DNA of 7,643 nt from CAYNFP01 sp964492595. Lineage in GTDB: Bacteria > Bacillota_I > Bacilli_A > RF39 > UBA660. A program made the position numbers and the translations under genes. Of this stretch, positions 5,326-7,643 are shown piece after piece. The stretch is from contig CAZBKY010000034.1 of NCBI GenBank assembly GCA_964492595.1, positions 1 to 7,643 on the forward strand, in the 5' to 3' direction. Numbering within the stretch: the first letter of the stretch is position 1; each line of letters begins with the position of its first letter. The notes beneath the pieces are model-generated. The model saw only the letters and a program-made list of their open reading frames with translations, did not search any database and had not been told where the DNA came from.

Positions 5326-5952
5326 TTATGGTGATAAATAGAAATTCTGTGAACTATCAAAGTAGTTTAAATTAGTATCACACCATTCTTTAGTTGGTTC
5401 ATTATCTGCTCCAAAAGTTGCTGTAAGATCAATCATCATTGTATTTGAAACACTTATTTCATCAGTAGATTCATAATTTGTACCAGCCATGTCGTGTCTT
5501 AAGACATACGAAGTTAATGTTCTTCCAGTTGTGTCATATATTTGCGAATTTTTAGTCCATGAAGATATTGCACTATAGCCAGCCAATGCCCCTGGATAGG
5601 ATTCTCCATTTGTTAAATATAATGGCATATTAAAAGCTGTTACCGGTTTTTTTACATATCTCATAAAATAATATATATTTCCGTTTATTAAAGTTACATT
5701 ATAGATTAATCTAGCATAAGTTGCATTAGGTTGTTTTAATAATGCATATGGTCCATTATTTGGCCCTCCGTTTGAATATGATGTGACATTTATATTATAA
5801 GATGTCCATCCTGTTGCTCCATTGGCAAAATTTCCATTTGTAACTAAATTAGTTAATCTGTATATAGGAATTACTGTATCACTTGCACATATGCACTTAC
5901 TCTTTTCCCTTGACTTGTTTCTGCATCCGTATTTGCTATTACTGCAGTCCAT
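5326..5952 (-). pseudogene. Carbohydrate-binding / phage-tail-like domain segment of the broken surface gene
   Basis: The frame is open from an ATG at 5950-5952, but its first 25 or so residues (MDCSNSKYGCRNK...) are only the discoidin segment read in the wrong frame. Recognisable protein begins at about 5880 with DTVIPIYRLTNLVTNGNFAN, then GATGW. The NGNF..GATGW opening and the MIDLTATFGADNEPTKEWCD ending (near residue 172) are typical of CBM-like domains of phage tail and host surface proteins, where the second motif often precedes a LamG domain. No ribosome site precedes the ATG. The frame ends at TAA 5326-5328 after FYLSP. It is probably untranslated unless ribosomes shift frame upstream. 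Confidence 0.7.
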
Positions 5953-6320
5953 GTACTATTATTACTTGATACATATGTCGTATTGCTATAATATGTTCTT
6001 CCATCTGACCAATAATGCCATACTCCTATTTCATCTAAGTTATAAGACTGAGTTAAATCTACTGTTATACATTGTAATGAGTCACTTACAGAAGCTTCTG
6101 AATAATTTGCACTAGTAATATCCCCATCTGTTATTCTGCTATATGGATAGCTTGCGTTTTGAGCTGAAGTTCCTGTTATTGTTTTTCCATAGGCAACATT
6201 TGTTCCGTTGTGTATAGCTTGTAATTCTAGCCAATGATTGCCAGTATTAACAGTACTTCCATTTATGCAATCCTTTATATATCTTACGTTGCTTAGTTTT
6301 TTTGCGATTTTACCGCTACA
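5871..6320 (-). pseudogene. Discoidin / F5/8 type C domain segment of the broken surface gene
   Basis: About 149 codons, in the same frame as the leader segment and beginning directly after its TAA, read CSGKIAKKLSNVRYIKDCI, then HWLELQA, GKTITGTSA, RITDGD, LQCITVDL, LDEIGVWHYW and DGRTYYSNTTYVSS. This is the usual run of an F5/8C domain (NHWVEIQA, VAxGKxVT, ITDGDxT, ITVDLG, IxVWHYWxDGRTY), a beta-sandwich that binds sugars or lipids at cell surfaces. The whole stretch contains no Met codon and no Shine-Dalgarno site, so it cannot be started independently. It ends at TAA 5871-5873 after the frame has been lost near AETSQGKRVSAY. Confidence 0.8.
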
Positions 6321-6905
6321 TTACCCTCCGACTGCAATAATTTCTATAAATGCAGAAAATGAAGTATTCATTGTTGAATTTTGATTCACAGTATCACTAT
6401 AAGATAACCAAATTAGTAAATCATAATTATCCGTATTGTTAAAGTTAATCTCATTATTAATAGAAATCGGTATACTTGAGTTTTCACTAATTCCCGAAAA
6501 GTTCCCATATCCTTTTACTTCTCCTGTATCTGAATCTACAAGTTTCCATTTAAAATCATTACTAGCAAGAGCATCCGAAATACTAGTTACCACAAGATTA
6601 AGTTCATAACAAGCTATCATCTTTCTGCTGTCATTTTTTACTTCAAAATGAAATTTATCGGCTTTTTGGTCTACGTATTCATCATACACGGGATAGATAT
6701 TAATTAATTCTACTACTTCTGCAGAAGTATAAACATTAAGATCTGTACCAATAATTTTTATTGATGATTGAGTTTCATTTCCTAAAGCAAAGTCAAAATA
6801 TGCATATGTTAGTCCCGATGCAAAAATAATTAAAGAAAGTCCCAAAACAAACCAAGGTATTATAAAACTTTTATCTTCTTTTATTTTTGCAAAAAACTTT
6901 TTCAT
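6321..6905 (-). CDS. TasA/camelysin-like secreted protein, N-terminal segment of the broken surface gene
   Basis: The frame encodes 194 residues from ATG 6903-6905. A basic start (KKFFAKIKEDK) is followed by a hydrophobic stretch at about 13-31 (PWFVLGLSLIIFASGLTYA) and the AYF cleavage-region signature seen in SipW-dependent exported proteins such as TasA and camelysin, so it is likely secreted by signal peptidase. The mature part is a beta-rich, Asn/Ser-rich domain (FHFEVKNDSRKMIACYEL, LLIWLSYSD) ending with SAFIEIIAVGG. That ending resembles the last strand of TasA-like domains in gut Bacilli; family membership is inferred by pattern only. The stop TAA 6321-6323 is followed in frame by the discoidin segment, so this is probably the only piece still made as protein. 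An upstream in-frame ATG (6909-6911) is too close to the ribosome site. Confidence 0.65.
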   Translation of the reverse strand: MKKFFAKIKEDKSFIIPWFVLGLSLIIFASGLTYAYFDFALGNETQSSIKIIGTDLNVYTSAEVVELINIYPVYDEYVDQKADKFHFEVKNDSRKMIACYELNLVVTSISDALASNDFKWKLVDSDTGEVKGYGNFSGISENSSIPISINNEINFNNTDNYDLLIWLSYSDTVNQNSTMNTSFSAFIEIIAVGG

Positions 6906-6913
6906 AATCATAT

Positions 6914-6917
6914 CTCC
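6914..6917 (-). promoter_or_regulatory. Ribosome binding site fixing the surface-gene start
   Basis: GGAG on the minus strand lies eight bases before ATG 6903-6905 but only two before ATG 6909-6911. Spacing favours the downstream ATG (MKKFF) as the start. Confidence 0.65.
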
Positions 6918-6927
6918 GCATATTTAT

Positions 6928-6954
6928 TTTATAACAAAATTATAACTATTTCAA
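6928..6954 (-). promoter_or_regulatory. Possible promoter of the surface gene
   Basis: On the minus strand, TTGAAA (6949-6954) and TATAAA (6928-6933) are 15 bases apart, shorter than the ideal 17. A second TATAAT (6939-6944) has no -35 partner. The site is correctly placed about 23 bases before the start codon, but the match is weak. Confidence 0.3.
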
Positions 6955-6960
6955 TTAAGT

Positions 6961-6980
6961 ATTATTTAAGCTTAAGTAAT
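6961..6980. repeat. 20-bp near-perfect palindrome upstream of the surface gene
   Basis: ATTATTTAAGCTTAAGTAAT is self-complementary except for one pair. It has no loop and no T-run, so it is not a terminator. It lies just upstream of the presumed -35 box, where a dimeric regulator could bind. It could also be chance in AT-rich DNA. Confidence 0.5.
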
Positions 6981-7053
6981 GAAGGCATAGAAGTTTAAAA
7001 TTTATAAAAATTATAATCTAACTTTTTTTGATTGTTTGGTTTATTTAAAAAGT

Positions 7054-7643
7054 TTAATCTACATAATCATTACTCAAAGCATTTGTATCTAAGGATGAAA
7101 ATTCATCTTTTAAATACAAATAATATGCTGCTGCGCCTATCATAGTAGCATTATCAGTACAATATTTTTTATCTGGTATATTTATTTTTATGTTATTATC
7201 ATTACACATTTCAGATAATTTATTTCTTATATATTGATTACTTGATACTCCTCCAGCAACTATTAAATTTTTTATATTAAAATTAATTAAAGCCTTTTTT
7301 GTTTTAGATATTAATGAGTTAGTTACCGCTTCTTGAAAAGAACAACATAAATCATTTTTATTTATTTCTTTTCTTCTTTGAAGTTCATTATGAACCAGAT
7401 TATTTATATGGCTTTTAATTCCGCTAAAACTAAAATTATAACTTTCATCGTTTAATAGAAGAGGCATCTTATATGAATTTTTCCCAAATGAAGCAAGTTT
7501 TTCAACATTTGGGCCCCCTGGATATTCAAGCCCTAATATTTTTGCTACTTTATCATAGCATTCACCAATCGCATCATCTAAAGTTACCCCCAAATATTTA
7601 TAGTTATATTCACTTTCCATCAAGATTAAATCAGTATGTCCTC
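7054..7643 (-). CDS. tsaD: tRNA N6-adenosine threonylcarbamoyltransferase TsaD, C-terminal part (cut by window edge)
   Basis: TsaD (Kae1/YgjD, formerly Gcp) transfers the threonylcarbamoyl group to A37 of ANN-decoding tRNAs, working with TsaB and TsaE in the cytoplasm. The visible 195 residues start inside the GGHTDL metal/nucleotide-site motif at the window edge. They continue with LDDAIGECYDKVAKILGL, YPGGPNVEKLA, FSFSGIKSHI, a CSFQEAV segment, the glycine loop VAGGVSSNQYIR and the YCTDNATMIGAAAY motif, all in family order. The protein is normally about 335-340 residues, so the first 40% or so lies outside. The Met at 7618-7620 is internal, since the GGHTD codons precede it in frame. The stop TAA is at 7054-7056. 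The 142 bases to the surface gene hold the palindrome and promoter features listed, but no convincing terminator. Confidence 0.96.
   Translation of the reverse strand, partial: GHTDLILMESEYNYKYLGVTLDDAIGECYDKVAKILGLEYPGGPNVEKLASFGKNSYKMPLLLNDESYNFSFSGIKSHINNLVHNELQRRKEINKNDLCCSFQEAVTNSLISKTKKALINFNIKNLIVAGGVSSNQYIRNKLSEMCNDNNIKINIPDKKYCTDNATMIGAAAYYLYLKDEFSSLDTNALSNDYVD

Larger units (their letters stand above)
5173..6905 (-). pseudogene. Large secreted multidomain surface protein gene, broken in three places
   Basis: The four pieces listed separately line up as a single ancestral gene of about 577 codons. In order they are a leader with a TasA-like domain, a discoidin (F5/8C) domain, a carbohydrate-binding-like or tail-protein-like domain, and the end of a LamG-type domain. 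The breaks are TAA 6321-6323, a frameshift near 5870-5950, and TAA 5326-5328; the final stop is TAA-TAG at 5170-5175, followed by a terminator. Both premature stops are crossed in the same frame with recognisable protein on each side, and no start codon or ribosome site follows them. The product would have been exported and would probably have bound glycans or a cell surface. Read as written it is a pseudogene able to make only the first 194 residues; sequencing error or recoding would be the alternatives. Confidence 0.75.

Noticed and set aside
5822..6115. 97-residue plus-strand open frame
   Set aside because: It is antisense to the discoidin segment, with no ribosome site or recognisable pattern.
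7020..7054. Hairpin after tsaD as a terminator
   Set aside because: AACTTTTT and AAAAAGTT can pair, but the loop is 19 bases and no T-run follows on the minus strand.
1..7643. Mycoplasma-type code with TGA as Trp
   Set aside because: Intact genes use TGG for Trp and no conserved Trp position is TGA. The breaks seen are TAA, TAG or frameshifts, so a changed code does not repair them.
1..7643. CRISPR arrays, tRNA or rRNA genes, insertion sequences
   Set aside because: I saw no regular spaced repeats, cloverleaf-like segments, transposase frames or paired terminal repeats.

Overview
The window is strongly AT-rich and uses the standard code: TGG is read as Trp, no intact gene needs TGA as sense, and nearly all stops are TAA. 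Shine-Dalgarno sites are clear. The gene content (uvrB, tsaD, and the ecfA-ecfA-ecfT-truA block that follows rplQ in Firmicutes) and a TasA-like leader followed by discoidin and LamG-type domains suggest a small-genome, low-GC Firmicutes/Mollicutes-like bacterium, possibly an uncultured gut Bacilli lineage such as RF39. The taxonomy is an inference.

Layout. Positions 1-424 (minus) hold the N-terminal third or less of uvrB, cut by the window edge. Positions about 516-1680 are a graveyard of broken genes: a KilA-N domain gene with an in-frame TAG (544-1083, minus), a RhuM-type gene scattered over alternating frames (1241-1503, minus), and a piece of the ribosomal protein L17 gene (1545-1679, plus). 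The L17 piece runs into a small feoA gene (1703-1981, plus), whose likely promoter lies inside it. Positions 2026-5101 (minus) are a tight overlapping operon, ecfA1-ecfA2-ecfT-truA. Positions 5173-6905 (minus) are one large secreted-protein gene broken into four pieces by two stops and a frameshift, ending at a good hairpin terminator (5124-5150). Positions 7054-7643 (minus) are the C-terminal part of tsaD, cut by the window edge.

How it works together. The ecf genes encode the shared energising module of an energy-coupling-factor vitamin or metal importer; no substrate-binding S protein is present here. truA modifies tRNA and is translationally coupled to ecfT. Unusually, both ATPase subunits have lost ABC motifs. 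EcfA1 has lost a usable Walker A, the catalytic Glu, the LSGGQ signature and the switch His. EcfA2 keeps Walker A and B but has lost the Q-loop Gln, the signature and the switch His. Yet both genes are full length with intact overlaps, so they look retained rather than decaying. This is the most interesting signal in the window. In the usual Firmicutes order rplQ sits just upstream of ecfA1. Here that place is taken by the broken surface gene, and a stray rplQ piece lies beyond truA on the other strand, which points to a rearranged chromosome segment.
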